Of a stretch of DNA of 64,000 nucleotides, positions 35,098 through 44,996 are shown piece after piece; position 1 is the first letter of the stretch; each line of letters begins with the position of its first letter. Below the pieces are notes generated by a model. The model was given only the letters and a program-made list of their open reading frames with translations. It made no database searches and was not told where the DNA came from. Made by a program: the position numbers and the translations under genes. The DNA is taken from contig JASMDX010000012.1 of assembly GCA_030752605.1 (NCBI GenBank), positions 1 through 64,000 of the forward strand. The letters are read 5' to 3'. This DNA is from GCA-2731375 sp002731375. Lineage in GTDB: Bacteria > Pseudomonadota > Alphaproteobacteria > GCA-2731375.

Positions 35098-35301
35098 CGG
35101 CTGGCTTCCTCATGACACGCCCCAGCCCGCGCCCTGTTCCAGTCTGATGCGGGCGTGAGAGCGGAGGCGCAAATTCTGTGGCCTGTTTAGATCAATGTCC
35201 GGCTTCCCGCCGGGCGCGCGCAATATAGCCCTTTGCCCTGCCAAGGGCTACGAGATTCACGGCTATTGGCGTAAAGAATCACCAGCTAACGATCTCGCCG
35301 C

Positions 35302-35817
35302 CTATTCTCGTGTCAGTCCCGCCGTCCTGGCCTCAAAACTGCTGGCCCAACGCTGGGCGTCGGTGATTTCGCCAGGCTGCATCAGGCGCGTGGCTTCATA
35401 ACGGAGTGCGACAGCCTGTTGTTGCAGGCCTGGAATAGCGTGATTGGCGGCAATGGTTAGCCAGCCGTAGGCCTTAACGAGATTCTGGCGCACCCCAAGT
35501 CCTCTAATATGCAGTGAGCCGAAGGCAAGCTGTCCTGATGGATTGCCCTTGATCGCCGCTTTGTGAAACCAGATCGCGGCAATAGTATCGTCGCGCCGCA
35601 CGCCTTTGCCGTAGAAATACATCGCCCCCAGCATGAATTCCGCGCCCGCGTGGCCGCGGTGGGCCAGATTCAAAAATTCGGTTCGGGCCGGGTCGAACTT
35701 GCCATGGTCATAGGCCATGATGGCACCGTTGAAATCCGCCCGTGCGGGCACGCTCATGAGGTGAAACGGCGAAAAGCAAAAGCAAAAAACCGCGAATATG
35801 AAAATTGGGCGCCGCAT
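35302..35817 (-). CDS. Sel1-repeat (TPR-like) exported protein
   Basis: A 171-residue protein with an N-terminal signal peptide (RRPIFIFAVFCFCFSPFHLM, cleavage near VPARA-DF) and about three Sel1-like repeats: AIMAYDHGKFDPARTEFLNL, GHAGAEFMLGAMYFYGKGV and GNPSGQLAFGSLHIRGLGV. Such solenoids mediate protein-protein contacts in the periplasm. The frame opens at 35853, but ATG 35817 starts directly at the signal peptide. It lies about 200 bases upstream of carB; the gap shows no gene. Confidence 0.85.
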   Translation of the reverse strand: MRRPIFIFAVFCFCFSPFHLMSVPARADFNGAIMAYDHGKFDPARTEFLNLAHRGHAGAEFMLGAMYFYGKGVRRDDTIAAIWFHKAAIKGNPSGQLAFGSLHIRGLGVRQNLVKAYGWLTIAANHAIPGLQQQAVALRYEATRLMQPGEITDAQRWASSFEARTAGLTRE

Positions 35818-35952
35818 GGTTCCCTTTGGTCCGTCGTTGTAAGGTTGATCCAATATACAACAATGGGAGCAAAATGGCGAATAAGATGGACAGTGGCGGA
35901 ATTCGGTATTAAGTCAGGTTAGAGCTCTTTTGACTGGGAACATTGTGGGTAT

Positions 35953-36711
35953 ATGCCGGACACAACGTCGAATTCCGAACAGCCGAAGCCGACCCCCAGG
36001 GAAGAGGAGGAGGCACCGGTCCTGATCGCGGCGCCCCAACGGCTGGGCATTTTCACCCGTCTGCGCAATTATTTCCTGACTGGTATCATTGTTGCTGCGC
36101 CTATTGCTCTGACCATCTATCTAACCTGGCAAATCATCGACTGGGTCGACAAGCAGGCCATCCCATTGCTGCCGGCGAAATACAATCCGGAAAATTATCT
36201 GCCGTTTTCATTGCCCGGCCTGGGTCTGGTTATCATGGTGGTTATTCTGACATTCGTTGGTTTCCTGACCGCCAATATTTTCGGTCGCACATTGTTGAAA
36301 ACCGGCGAACGTCTGGTCAACCGTATGCCCGTGGTGCGCACCATTTATGGCGCTCTGAAACAGGTTCTGGAAACGGTGCTGAGTCAATCCTCTAATTCGT
36401 TTCGCCAGGCTGTGTTGGTGGAATATCCACGGCGCGGGATCTGGACTGTGGCCTTTGTCACCGGCGATACGGAGGGAGAGGTGGCCGAGTGTCTGGAGGA
36501 CGATATGATCAATATCTATGTCCCAACAACGCCGAACCCGACCTCCGGCTTTCTGTTGATGGTGCCCCGGCGGGATCTGATTTTCCTGAAGATGCCGGTG
36601 GAAGAAGCGGCCAAGTACATCATCTCCATCGGCGTCATCGCGCCGGAGGTGGAGGCCGAGGTCGCAAAGCTACCCAGGCTACCCGGTAGAGAGCAAATCC
36701 CGCCTGCTTGA
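35953..36711 (+). CDS. DUF502 family membrane protein
   Basis: A 252-residue protein with two transmembrane helices (TGIIVAAPIALTIYLTWQII and LGLVIMVVILTFVGFLTANI) followed by a soluble DUF502 domain: RMPVVRTIYGALKQVLETVL, AVLVEYPRRGIWTVAFVTGD and YVPTTPNPTSGFLLMVPRRD. The family is widespread and its function is unknown. It diverges from the Sel1 protein and converges on a molybdenum hydroxylase gene. Confidence 0.9.
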   Translation: MPDTTSNSEQPKPTPREEEEAPVLIAAPQRLGIFTRLRNYFLTGIIVAAPIALTIYLTWQIIDWVDKQAIPLLPAKYNPENYLPFSLPGLGLVIMVVILTFVGFLTANIFGRTLLKTGERLVNRMPVVRTIYGALKQVLETVLSQSSNSFRQAVLVEYPRRGIWTVAFVTGDTEGEVAECLEDDMINIYVPTTPNPTSGFLLMVPRRDLIFLKMPVEEAAKYIISIGVIAPEVEAEVAKLPRLPGREQIPPA

Positions 36712-36742
36712 AACACCAGAAGCATTATCCGCTGAATAAGCC

Positions 36743-39070
36743 CTAATTGCCGGTGTTATTAATCGCCCGCCAAATTTTCTCCGGCGTTGCCGGCATGTCC
36801 ATGTGTAGGATGCCGAATTCGGACAGGGCATCAACCACGGCATTCATCACCGCCGGCAGAGCGCCCGACGTGCCAGCCTCGCCGCAACCCTTGACGCCGA
36901 GGGGATTGGTCGTTGTCGGCACAGGGTGATCGTCGAACACAATGGTGGGGATTTGATCGGCACGCGGCATGGCGTAATCCATGAACGAGCCGGACAACAA
37001 CTGACCCTGACCGTCATAGATGGCGTGTTCCATCAAGGCTTGGCCGATGCCCTGGGTGACGGCGCCATGGACCTGACCCGCCACCAGCATGGGATTGACC
37101 ATGGTGCCAAAATCATCAACCACGATGTAGCGGTCAAGGCGCGTCGCGCCAGTCTCCGGATCGATTTCCAGCTCGCAAACATGCACGCCGTTAGGATAGC
37201 TGGATGGCGGTGTGTCGATCACCTGGGCGGCATCCAGGGCGCCGGCCCGTCCCTCGGGCGACTGGGCCAGCTCCATTAGGCTGATACCCCGGTCGGTGCC
37301 GGCGACCCGTAATTGTCCGGCATCAAATTGGATATCCTCGACGGCTGTTTCCAGTTTATCGGCGGCTAGATGGCGGGCTTTTTTCTTCACCTCCGCACTG
37401 ACCGAGAGAATCGCGGCGCCGCTGGCCATGATCGATCTTGAACCACCGGTGCCGCCGCCCGCCAGTAGTTCGTCACTATCGCCCTGGCGCAGGCGGATAT
37501 CGTCAAACGGCAATCCCAGTTGGTCGGACAGAACCTGAGCAAAGGCGGAGGCATGGCCCTGGCCGTAATTCTGCGTGCCGGTGGTTAAGCTTATAGTGCC
37601 GTCGTCTTCGAAACGCACGCCGCCCATTTCCTTGCCAGCCGGTGCCGTCGCCTCTAAATAGGCGGAAATGCCGCGGCCGCGCAGCATGCCTTTGGCCCGG
37701 CTGGCCGCCTGGCGCGCGGTAAAACCATGCCAATCTGCCAACGCGAGGCATTTATCCAGCACTGCTGGGAAGTCACCGCTGTCATAGGCCTGGCCCGAGG
37801 CCGATGTATATGGCATGGCAGCGCCGAGGACTAAATTAAGCCGCCGTAACTCGATCGGGTCGCGGCCTGTTTCCCGTGCCGCCAGATCGACCAGACGTTC
37901 CATGTAATAATTGGCTTCGGGACGCCCGGCGCCGCGATAGGCCCCGATGGGCGTGGTGTTGGTGAATAGGCATTTGGTGCTCACCGCGATGACCGGGGTT
38001 TTGTAGACGCCGGGCATGTTCTTGAAGATATTGTTGGTTTGCATGTTTGGACCGACGGTGGAGAGGAAGGCCCCCATGTTGGCCAGGCTGTCGGCGCGGA
38101 TGGCAAGAAAATTTCCCGCCTCGTCCAGGGCCAGGGCCGCCTCGACCACTGAATCCCGGCCATGCTGGTCCGATACGAAGCTGTCGCTGCGTTCGTCACA
38201 CCATTTGATGGGCCGGCCCAGTTCACGGGCGCCATGAAGAATGACGACGTATTCGGGATAGATCGACGATTTCATGCCGAACGAGCCACCAACGTCAAAT
38301 GTGCGCACCCGGACCTGCTCCATCGGGACTTTGAGGACTTTTTTGGCCAGCGTGTTCTTCGCCGCGAAAGTACCCTGGCAGCCGATATGCAGGGTGAAAC
38401 GCCCATCCCTATCGCCATTTGAGATGTCATATGATGCCAAAGCCGCGCGCGGTTCCATGGGTGCTATAACCAGCCGGTTGTTGAAAAGCCTCAGCCGCGT
38501 GACATGTGTGGCCTTGGCAAAGGCTGCTTCCGCCGCCGCGTGATCGCCGGCATGAAAATCCAAACATTGGTTGCCTGGGATGTCCGGCCAAACCAGCGGC
38601 CCGTGGTCAAGGGCGGCGGCCTCGATCGTATCCACCGCCGGCAGTTCTTCAATATCCACGCCGATGGCTTCCGCCGCATCCCTGGCTTGGGCGACCGTCT
38701 CGGCGATAACGGCGGCCACGGGATGGCCCCGGTAGCGCACTCGGTCGATGGCCAAGGCCGGGTTCTCGGGCATGAGCAAGGGGCTGCCATCATGGCTTTT
38801 CGGGGTGACGTTGCATGGCAGGGTGCCATAGCCGGCGGCTCGCAGATCGGCGCCGGTATAAACTGCCAATACGCCGGGCCTGGTCAAGGCGGCGTCCAGC
38901 TCGATATGCCTGATGATGCCGTGGGCATGGGCCGAACGCAGTATATAGGCATGCGCCTGGCCCGGCAGATTGATGTCGTCAGTATAACGGCCTTCACCCC
39001 GCAACAGGCGTGAATCCTCGGTACGCGGAAGGGGCTGACCCACGGCTTGTGTGCCGTTTGCGAAATCCAT
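36743..39070 (-). CDS. xanthine dehydrogenase-family molybdopterin-binding large subunit
   Basis: A 775-residue molybdenum hydroxylase large subunit. RTEDSRLLRGEGRYTDDINL is the typical N-terminus; GGSFGMKSSIYPE binds the pterin; AYRGAGRPEANYYMERLVD is the active-site loop of the form II type (carbon-monoxide dehydrogenases of form I carry a cysteine loop instead); VKGCGEAGTSGALPAVMNAV holds the catalytic glutamate. Such enzymes hydroxylate aldehydes or N-heterocycles. The FAD and iron-sulfur subunits normally encoded beside it are absent in this window. It diverges from hyuA. Confidence 0.92.
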   Translation of the reverse strand: MDFANGTQAVGQPLPRTEDSRLLRGEGRYTDDINLPGQAHAYILRSAHAHGIIRHIELDAALTRPGVLAVYTGADLRAAGYGTLPCNVTPKSHDGSPLLMPENPALAIDRVRYRGHPVAAVIAETVAQARDAAEAIGVDIEELPAVDTIEAAALDHGPLVWPDIPGNQCLDFHAGDHAAAEAAFAKATHVTRLRLFNNRLVIAPMEPRAALASYDISNGDRDGRFTLHIGCQGTFAAKNTLAKKVLKVPMEQVRVRTFDVGGSFGMKSSIYPEYVVILHGARELGRPIKWCDERSDSFVSDQHGRDSVVEAALALDEAGNFLAIRADSLANMGAFLSTVGPNMQTNNIFKNMPGVYKTPVIAVSTKCLFTNTTPIGAYRGAGRPEANYYMERLVDLAARETGRDPIELRRLNLVLGAAMPYTSASGQAYDSGDFPAVLDKCLALADWHGFTARQAASRAKGMLRGRGISAYLEATAPAGKEMGGVRFEDDGTISLTTGTQNYGQGHASAFAQVLSDQLGLPFDDIRLRQGDSDELLAGGGTGGSRSIMASGAAILSVSAEVKKKARHLAADKLETAVEDIQFDAGQLRVAGTDRGISLMELAQSPEGRAGALDAAQVIDTPPSSYPNGVHVCELEIDPETGATRLDRYIVVDDFGTMVNPMLVAGQVHGAVTQGIGQALMEHAIYDGQGQLLSGSFMDYAMPRADQIPTIVFDDHPVPTTTNPLGVKGCGEAGTSGALPAVMNAVVDALSEFGILHMDMPATPEKIWRAINNTGN

Positions 39071-39153
39071 TCTGCCTGTCTCCTGAAGAATTCAACTAAG
39101 CTTTGATTCATACTACCTTGTCATGCTGGAATTCTGAATATATTGGAGCATTC

Positions 39154-41259
39154 ATGAAATTGCGGGGCGGCGCACGCATTGGCGTCGATATTGGCGGTAC
39201 TTTTACCGACCTGGTTTTGAGTGATGCCCAGGGGCGTACCTGGTTCGATAAACGCGCCTCCACACCCGGGCAGCCGGAACAGGCGGTCTTGGATGGCATT
39301 CTCAGTCTGCTGGGCCATGCCGATTTGGAACCGGCTGATCTGGTTGAGGTTCTGCATGGCACTACTGTTGGCTCAAACGCCCTGTTACAGCAAAGCGGTG
39401 CCCGCACGGGACTGATCACAACCAAGGGCTTTCGCGATGTCCTTGAAATTGGCCGGGTTCGTACGCCGGATATGTTCGATCTGCAATGGGACAAACCAGT
39501 GCCCCTGGTGCCCCGCCGGCTGCGCGGGGAGGTGGCGGAACGTGTTGCTGCCGACGGTGGTGTCATTCTGCCCCTTGATGAGGACGGACTGCTTGCGACC
39601 GCGGCAGATCTGGTCACTCAGGGCGTCGAATCCATCGCCATCTGCTTCATCAACAGCTACCGCAATCCGGCCCACGAACGCCGTGCCGATGCGCTGCTGC
39701 GCGAAGCTTTCCCCGACCTGGCCATTACCGCGTCGGTCTCGGTGTTGGCGGAGATGCGGGAGTATGAGCGGACCTCGACGGCGGTGGTGAATGCCTATGT
39801 GTTGCCGATCCTGCAATCCTATCTGCAACGCCTGTGCGATGGTTTGTTGGCGATTGGCGTTGAAGCACCGTTGTTGGTCGGTGATTCCAACGGCGGTCTG
39901 GCTGCTGCCCGAACGGCGATGGAGAAACCGGTTTTCTTTATCTCGTCCGGTCGCTCCGCCGGTGTCGTCGGCGCGGCGCGGCTGGGGCGGGCAGCGGCGG
40001 AAATGGACATGGTGGTGTTCGATATGGGCGGTACCACGGCGTCGGCTTCGCTGGTTCAGGGCGGTCAGATTTCCCGCGCTAATGAATACGAGTTCCGCGC
40101 CGGTATTTCGGTCCCGGCCCGCTTCATCAAGGCCGGCGGCTATATGATGCGGGTGCCCACTGTGGACGTGGCCGAAGTGGGCAGCGGCGGGGGTTCCATT
40201 GCCTGGATTGACGAAGGCGGCTTGTTGCACGTGGGTCCAATTTCAGCCGGCGCCGATCCCGGGCCCGCCTGTTATGGCCGGGGAGGGGAGCGGCCAACGG
40301 TCAGCGACGCGAATGTGGTTCTGGGTTATCTACCCGACCAGCTGGCTGGTGGCGGTCTGCATCTGGATGTGGATAAGGCCCGCGCGGTAATCCAGCGTGA
40401 TCTGGCGGCGCCACTGGGTCTGTCATTGGAGGGCGCCGCATTTGGGGTGCGGGAAGTGGCCAATGCCAACATGACCCGGGCTATTAGTGCGGTCAGCGTA
40501 GAACGCGGGATCGACCCTCGCGACTTTACCTTGGCCGCCTTTGGCGGCAGCGGGCCGGTGCATGTATGTGATTTGGCGGAAAGTCTGAATATCAACCGGA
40601 TACTGCTGCCCATGATGCCAGGAGTTTTTACCGCCCTAGGCATGCTCACGGGCGATGTGGAGCGGCATTTCCTGACCGCCATGCCGGGATTATTGCAAGA
40701 TTTGTGTCTATCTGAATTGGACCGGGCCGTGACGGTCCTGCGCCACCAGGCGGAGACGGCCTTGCGGGAAGAGAATTTCACATCCGAGCAAATGTCGCTC
40801 GCTTATAGTCTGGAGCTGCGTTTCGAGGGCCAGGATTCTGAACTGCCGGTGCGTCTGCCCGATGCGGTTTGGGAGATTGAAATCCCCTGGCTGCGGCAAC
40901 AGTTCCTGGCGGCCTATGAAGCAGTCTATCAATATGTCGCTGATGATGCGCTCGAAGTGGTCAATCTGCGCCTGCTCGCCCGCGGCGTGCGCGCGGGCAA
41001 ACTTGACTTTACCACTCTGAGCATCACCGGCGCGGCGCAAGATAATGCGCCGGCCTCGATACGAGAGGTCTATTTCGGCCGTAATCTTGGCTGGTCGCGG
41101 ACAGAGATTGTAGACCACCAGACGTTTACGGGCACGGCCCGTGGCCCGCTGATATTACAAAGTAGCGATAGCACTGTGGTGGTGCCGCCGGGCGGTGTGG
41201 TGAAAAATGATGGCCTGGGCAATTTATTGATAGAACTGGGCGAGGGGCCTGGGCAATGA
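39154..41259 (+). CDS. hyuA: hydantoinase A / 5-oxoprolinase family subunit
   Basis: A 701-residue ATP-dependent amidohydrolase subunit. RIGVDIGGTFTDLVLSD and GTTVGSNALLQQSGARTGLI lie in the N-terminal HyuA domain, DMVVFDMGGTTASASLVQGG in the actin-like ATPase part, and PMMPGVFTALGMLTGDVERH near the C-terminus. With HyuB it opens hydantoins, oxoproline or related cyclic compounds, or carboxylates ketones in the acetone carboxylase group. ATG 39154 has TGGAG about seven bases upstream. Its stop overlaps the hyuB start (ATGA). Confidence 0.92.
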   Translation: MKLRGGARIGVDIGGTFTDLVLSDAQGRTWFDKRASTPGQPEQAVLDGILSLLGHADLEPADLVEVLHGTTVGSNALLQQSGARTGLITTKGFRDVLEIGRVRTPDMFDLQWDKPVPLVPRRLRGEVAERVAADGGVILPLDEDGLLATAADLVTQGVESIAICFINSYRNPAHERRADALLREAFPDLAITASVSVLAEMREYERTSTAVVNAYVLPILQSYLQRLCDGLLAIGVEAPLLVGDSNGGLAAARTAMEKPVFFISSGRSAGVVGAARLGRAAAEMDMVVFDMGGTTASASLVQGGQISRANEYEFRAGISVPARFIKAGGYMMRVPTVDVAEVGSGGGSIAWIDEGGLLHVGPISAGADPGPACYGRGGERPTVSDANVVLGYLPDQLAGGGLHLDVDKARAVIQRDLAAPLGLSLEGAAFGVREVANANMTRAISAVSVERGIDPRDFTLAAFGGSGPVHVCDLAESLNINRILLPMMPGVFTALGMLTGDVERHFLTAMPGLLQDLCLSELDRAVTVLRHQAETALREENFTSEQMSLAYSLELRFEGQDSELPVRLPDAVWEIEIPWLRQQFLAAYEAVYQYVADDALEVVNLRLLARGVRAGKLDFTTLSITGAAQDNAPASIREVYFGRNLGWSRTEIVDHQTFTGTARGPLILQSSDSTVVVPPGGVVKNDGLGNLLIELGEGPGQ

Positions 41260-42992
41260 ATTCGAATATTGATCCTATAACCTTTGCTGTGATCAAGAAT
41301 GGCCTGGATACCATTGTTGATGACATGGCCTATACGGTCATGCGCACCGCGCGCTCGCCCATTGTGCGGGACGTATTGGACTATTCCGCGACGATCTGCG
41401 ATGCCCGCGGGCGCATCCTGGCCCAGGCTAAGACAGTCGCCCTGCACCTAGGCGCGGTGCCGGACGCGGTCAGCGCGGTGATGGATGAATTCAGCGAAGA
41501 TCTGTTTGATGGCGATGTCATCGTCCTGAATGACCCGTATGCCGGCGGCATGCATCTGCCGGACATATTCATGTTCAAGCCGATTTTCCATAATCAAGTC
41601 TTGCAGGGATTTGCCGTTGTAATCGCACATCATTCCGACGTGGGCGGGCGGGTACCAGGGTCAAATGCATCTGATTCAACCGAGATATTCCAGGAAGGCC
41701 TGCGCATCCCGCCATTGAAATTGTATGCCGCCGGGCGACAGGACCGTTCCTTGTTCGCTTTGCTGCGAAAAAATGTGCGCCTGCCTGATATGCTGCTCGG
41801 CGATCTGGCGGCTCAACTGGCGACCTGCAATGTCGGTGAACGGGCCTTTATCGCCCTGATCAAGAAACATGGTGCCGATGGTCTGGCCTTGTATTTCAAC
41901 GCCTTGCTGGATTATGGCGAACGCCTGACCCGCCAGGCCATTTGCGACTGGCCCAATGGCCGTTACGAATTCACCGACTATATTGACGATGATGGTTTTG
42001 ATCAGGGACCGATCCCCGTCGTCTGCGCCATCGATGTCATGGATGATCATCTGGTGGTGGATTTCGAAGGCTCCTCGCCTCAGGTCAAGGGCGCCATCAA
42101 CTGCACTTTGTCCTACACCAAATCATCGACCTATCTGGGCATACGCTGTGCCCTGGGCCGTGAGGTGCCGAATAACGCCGGTATTTATCGCTGTATCACC
42201 ATCACGGCGCCGGAAGGCTCCATATTGAACCCCCGCATGCCGGCGGCGGTGGCGGCCCGTGCCTTGACGGGCTATCGGGTGGTCGATGCGGTGCTGGGTG
42301 CCTTGGCGGCGGTCGTGCCGGCGCAGGTCATGGCGGCCGGCGAAGGCGGTAATACGGTGGTCTGTATCGGTGGCTATGAGGACGGGGCCAAAGGGCAGGA
42401 TCAGACGCCTTTCATCCTGGTCGATATGATCAACGGTGCCTGGGGCGGACGGGCTGGCAAGGATGGTATCGAGGGGGTGACGAACCCGTCGCAAAATATG
42501 TCCAATATGCCGGTAGAGACGCTGGAAGCTCGCTATCCTATCCGGGTTGAAGAATATGCTCTGCGCCCAGATTCCTGCGGGCCGGGCGAACATAGGGGTG
42601 GTCTGGGGCTGATCCGGCAATACCAGCTGCTGGCGGATGAAGCAGTGCTGCAACTGCGCGCGGACCGGGCGGATAACCCACCCTATGGCCTGTTCGGTGG
42701 TGGCTGCGCCGCGCCCAGCCGCAATATTTTGGATCCGGACGGTTCAGCCGAGGCATTGCCGTCCAAAGTAACCCGGACCCTTCGGGGCGGCGAGGTTATC
42801 CGCCATGAACAGGCGGGCGGCGGCGGCTATGGCGATCCCCTGTGCCGGGATCCAGATCGGGTCGCGGCGGATGTAGCCAACGAGAAAATCAGCCGGGCCT
42901 TCGCCGAGGAGCATTTCGGCGTGGTTATGTCGCCGGATGGTTTCGCGCCAGATTTGGATGCGACTGAGAGTTGCCGGAAGTCACGAAAATAG
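41256..42992 (+). CDS. hyuB: hydantoinase B / 5-oxoprolinase family subunit
   Basis: A 578-residue partner of HyuA. Diagnostic segments include TVMRTARSPIVRDVLDYSAT, VIVLNDPYAGGMHLPDIF, IAHHSDVGGRVPGSN and, near the end, RVEEYALRPDSCGPGEHRGG. It starts four bases inside hyuA, so the subunits are translationally coupled. The pair diverges from a lone molybdenum hydroxylase across about 80 bases, suggesting joint regulation and a pathway for a nitrogen heterocycle. Confidence 0.92.
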   Translation: MNSNIDPITFAVIKNGLDTIVDDMAYTVMRTARSPIVRDVLDYSATICDARGRILAQAKTVALHLGAVPDAVSAVMDEFSEDLFDGDVIVLNDPYAGGMHLPDIFMFKPIFHNQVLQGFAVVIAHHSDVGGRVPGSNASDSTEIFQEGLRIPPLKLYAAGRQDRSLFALLRKNVRLPDMLLGDLAAQLATCNVGERAFIALIKKHGADGLALYFNALLDYGERLTRQAICDWPNGRYEFTDYIDDDGFDQGPIPVVCAIDVMDDHLVVDFEGSSPQVKGAINCTLSYTKSSTYLGIRCALGREVPNNAGIYRCITITAPEGSILNPRMPAAVAARALTGYRVVDAVLGALAAVVPAQVMAAGEGGNTVVCIGGYEDGAKGQDQTPFILVDMINGAWGGRAGKDGIEGVTNPSQNMSNMPVETLEARYPIRVEEYALRPDSCGPGEHRGGLGLIRQYQLLADEAVLQLRADRADNPPYGLFGGGCAAPSRNILDPDGSAEALPSKVTRTLRGGEVIRHEQAGGGGYGDPLCRDPDRVAADVANEKISRAFAEEHFGVVMSPDGFAPDLDATESCRKSRK

Positions 42993-42997
42993 ACTGC

Positions 42998-43753
42998 TTA
43001 TTGTGCCACGACCATCTGGCGCGGCACGGTAATCCAGGTCGCCCGCGCGAAGGCAAGCAGATTGCCCGCGGCGCCGTAGAGAGCGCTGTCGGCTAGCAAT
43101 TTGCGCCCCGAGCGCGCGCCCTGCCGTGCGGTAATCACACAGGCTTCGCCAGGCCGGGGCCGGTCCATGATGCGGGCGGCCATGCGGCCAAGGAGAACGC
43201 TTTCGTCACTGTCGCCCTCGTCAAAATTTCCACCTAGAACGGCATGCCCCGTGGGGCAGTCGAGGCAGGCCCAGATGAATTCCTCGGCGACGAAGCCATC
43301 GGCGGCGGCAAGGTTGTCGTCGGGCAGCCAATGAGAGGCAAAGGGTACCGGATTTGCCGCGTCCGGCATTTTCAGCGGCCCGGCCAGGATGCGCATGCCG
43401 TCGCCTTCCGCCCGTCCGGGCCCGCAAACAAAGCAGCCCGGGACGTCATGATTGTTCTCGTCGAACGGTGTCGCCCGGCTGGCGGCGGATGCCTCGGCGA
43501 AGCTCACACGGGGTAGCGCATCCAACATCAAGTCGCTCAGCCTGGCCGTTGCCAATAAGACATCGCCATCGCACAGCTCAATTCCATCATCCGCACCCGG
43601 CCTGACGGCCATGGGGATATCCAGCGGTATGGGTTTGTGCAGGGTTACTTCGGCACAAGGCCCCAGTTGTTGGCCCAATAGGCCACAGACATAACCGCCA
43701 TTGCCCGAATTCGGCGGACCGCGAAAGCGCTGGTCGATCATGATATTCGACAT
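42998..43753 (-). CDS. hypothetical protein, hotdog-fold thioesterase-like
   Basis: A 251-residue protein. RGPPNSGNGGYVCGLLGQQL at the N-terminus is the pattern seen in double-hotdog acyl-CoA thioesterase-like proteins. A cysteine-containing segment NNHDVPGCFVCGPGRAEGDG at about residues 100-120 and a second half with EEFIWACLDCPTGHAV follow. These features suggest an acyl-CoA or related thioester binder. It converges with hyuB six bases away and precedes radC on the same strand. Function not established. Confidence 0.7.
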   Translation of the reverse strand: MSNIMIDQRFRGPPNSGNGGYVCGLLGQQLGPCAEVTLHKPIPLDIPMAVRPGADDGIELCDGDVLLATARLSDLMLDALPRVSFAEASAASRATPFDENNHDVPGCFVCGPGRAEGDGMRILAGPLKMPDAANPVPFASHWLPDDNLAAADGFVAEEFIWACLDCPTGHAVLGGNFDEGDSDESVLLGRMAARIMDRPRPGEACVITARQGARSGRKLLADSALYGAAGNLLAFARATWITVPRQMVVAQ

Positions 43754-43766
43754 GGCTGATGTGGTC

Positions 43767-44156
43767 CTATTCCTTTAACGGGCCCATGGCGGTGAAGCTG
43801 GCTTCCTCGCCGCGGGTGATGATCAAATGATCATGCAAAACGATTCCCAGGGGTTTGGCGGCGGTCTGAGTTGCCTTCAGGGTGGCGATGGTGGTTTCGC
43901 CCGAACCCGCAGCTTGCAATGTATCAACATCCGCCGACAAAACCCCGGCCAGTGTATCGAATTGCTCGATCAGCCGCTTCGCCAACGGTTTGACATCGCC
44001 TCGACGCAGGGCGCCAAACAAAATCAGTTCAAGCAGCCCGTAATCGGGCAAGCTCTTGGGACCGCCCTTCTGGAAACGTCCCCGCAGGCGTTCGCGATGG
44101 CCATGGTAGTGAGATTTTTTCGTTTTATCCGGCAACACAATCTCCGAAACCGGCAT
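43767..44156 (-). pseudogene. radC: RadC with an internal deletion of the catalytic region
   Basis: Intact RadC is about 220-250 residues. This 129-residue frame keeps the N-terminal helical part (RERLRGRFQKGGPKSLPDYG, LLELILFGALRRGDVKPLAK) and then at about residue 100 jumps to the extreme C-terminus KPLGIVLHDHLIITRGEEAS. The region in between, which carries the JAMM metalloprotease-like HNHPSGDP site, is missing although the frame is kept. The junction is near base 43856. The protein would lack the catalytic fold. Its ATG overlaps the map stop codon. Confidence 0.75.
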
Positions 44157-44977
44157 CAGTCATAGGGCGGCTTGTGCATGCCTTGGGGCGAAGTGGTAAA
44201 TATTTGCACGCCATCCGCTGTGACGCCCAGGGAATGCTCGAATTGGGCGGAAAGGGATTTGTCTCTGGTCACCGCCGTCCAGCCGTCGTTCAGCATTTTT
44301 ACTTCCCAGGTGCCTAAATTGATCATTGGCTCGATGGTGAAGAACATGCCTTCGTGCAGCTCCAGCCCCTTTCCCGCGGCACCATAATGCAGCACGTTGG
44401 GGGCGTCATGAAAGACCCGGCCCAGGCCATGGCCGCAAAAATCCCGCACCACCGAACAGCGCTGTTCCTCAGCATAGGTCTGAATGGCATGGCCAATATC
44501 GCCCAGGGTTGCGCCGGGCTTGACCACGGCAATGCCCCGCATCATCGCTTCGTAGGTAATGTCGCACAAACGCCGTGCCTTCAACTTAGGCTTGCCCGCG
44601 AAATACATGCGCGAGCTGTCACCGAACCAGCCATCCAGGGTCACGGTGACATCAATATTCATAATATCGCCATCCTTGAGGACCTTGTCGCCCGGTATGC
44701 CGTGACAGACCACATGGTTGATGGAAATGCAGACGGATTTGGGAAAGCCGCGGTAATTCAAGGGCGACGGCGTCGCGCCATGATCAACGATGAAATCGTG
44801 GCACAGCGTGTCCAGCGCATCGGTGGTGGCACCAGGCCGGACATGAGGTCCGATCATGTCCAGGCATTCGGCAGCCAGACGGCCCGCCCGTGCCATGGCG
44901 TCGAAATCCTCCCGGCCGTATAACTTGATCAAGCCGGTGTTTTCGGGTGGTGCCTTATTGGCGGCGACATAGTTCAT
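44156..44977 (-). CDS. map: methionine aminopeptidase, type I
   Basis: A 273-residue metallopeptidase removing N-terminal methionine. Metal ligands appear in order: aspartates in GDIMNIDVTVTLDGWFGDSS, histidine in CGHGLGRVFHDAPNVLHYG, glutamate in FFTIEPMINLG and the last in SAQFEHSLGVT. NYRGFPKSVCISINHVVCHG is a hallmark. The stop overlaps the radC start, and sfsA lies just upstream in the same direction. Confidence 0.94.
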   Translation of the reverse strand: MNYVAANKAPPENTGLIKLYGREDFDAMARAGRLAAECLDMIGPHVRPGATTDALDTLCHDFIVDHGATPSPLNYRGFPKSVCISINHVVCHGIPGDKVLKDGDIMNIDVTVTLDGWFGDSSRMYFAGKPKLKARRLCDITYEAMMRGIAVVKPGATLGDIGHAIQTYAEEQRCSVVRDFCGHGLGRVFHDAPNVLHYGAAGKGLELHEGMFFTIEPMINLGTWEVKMLNDGWTAVTRDKSLSAQFEHSLGVTADGVQIFTTSPQGMHKPPYD

Positions 44978-44996
44978 GTGGCTTTCTTACCCAAGC

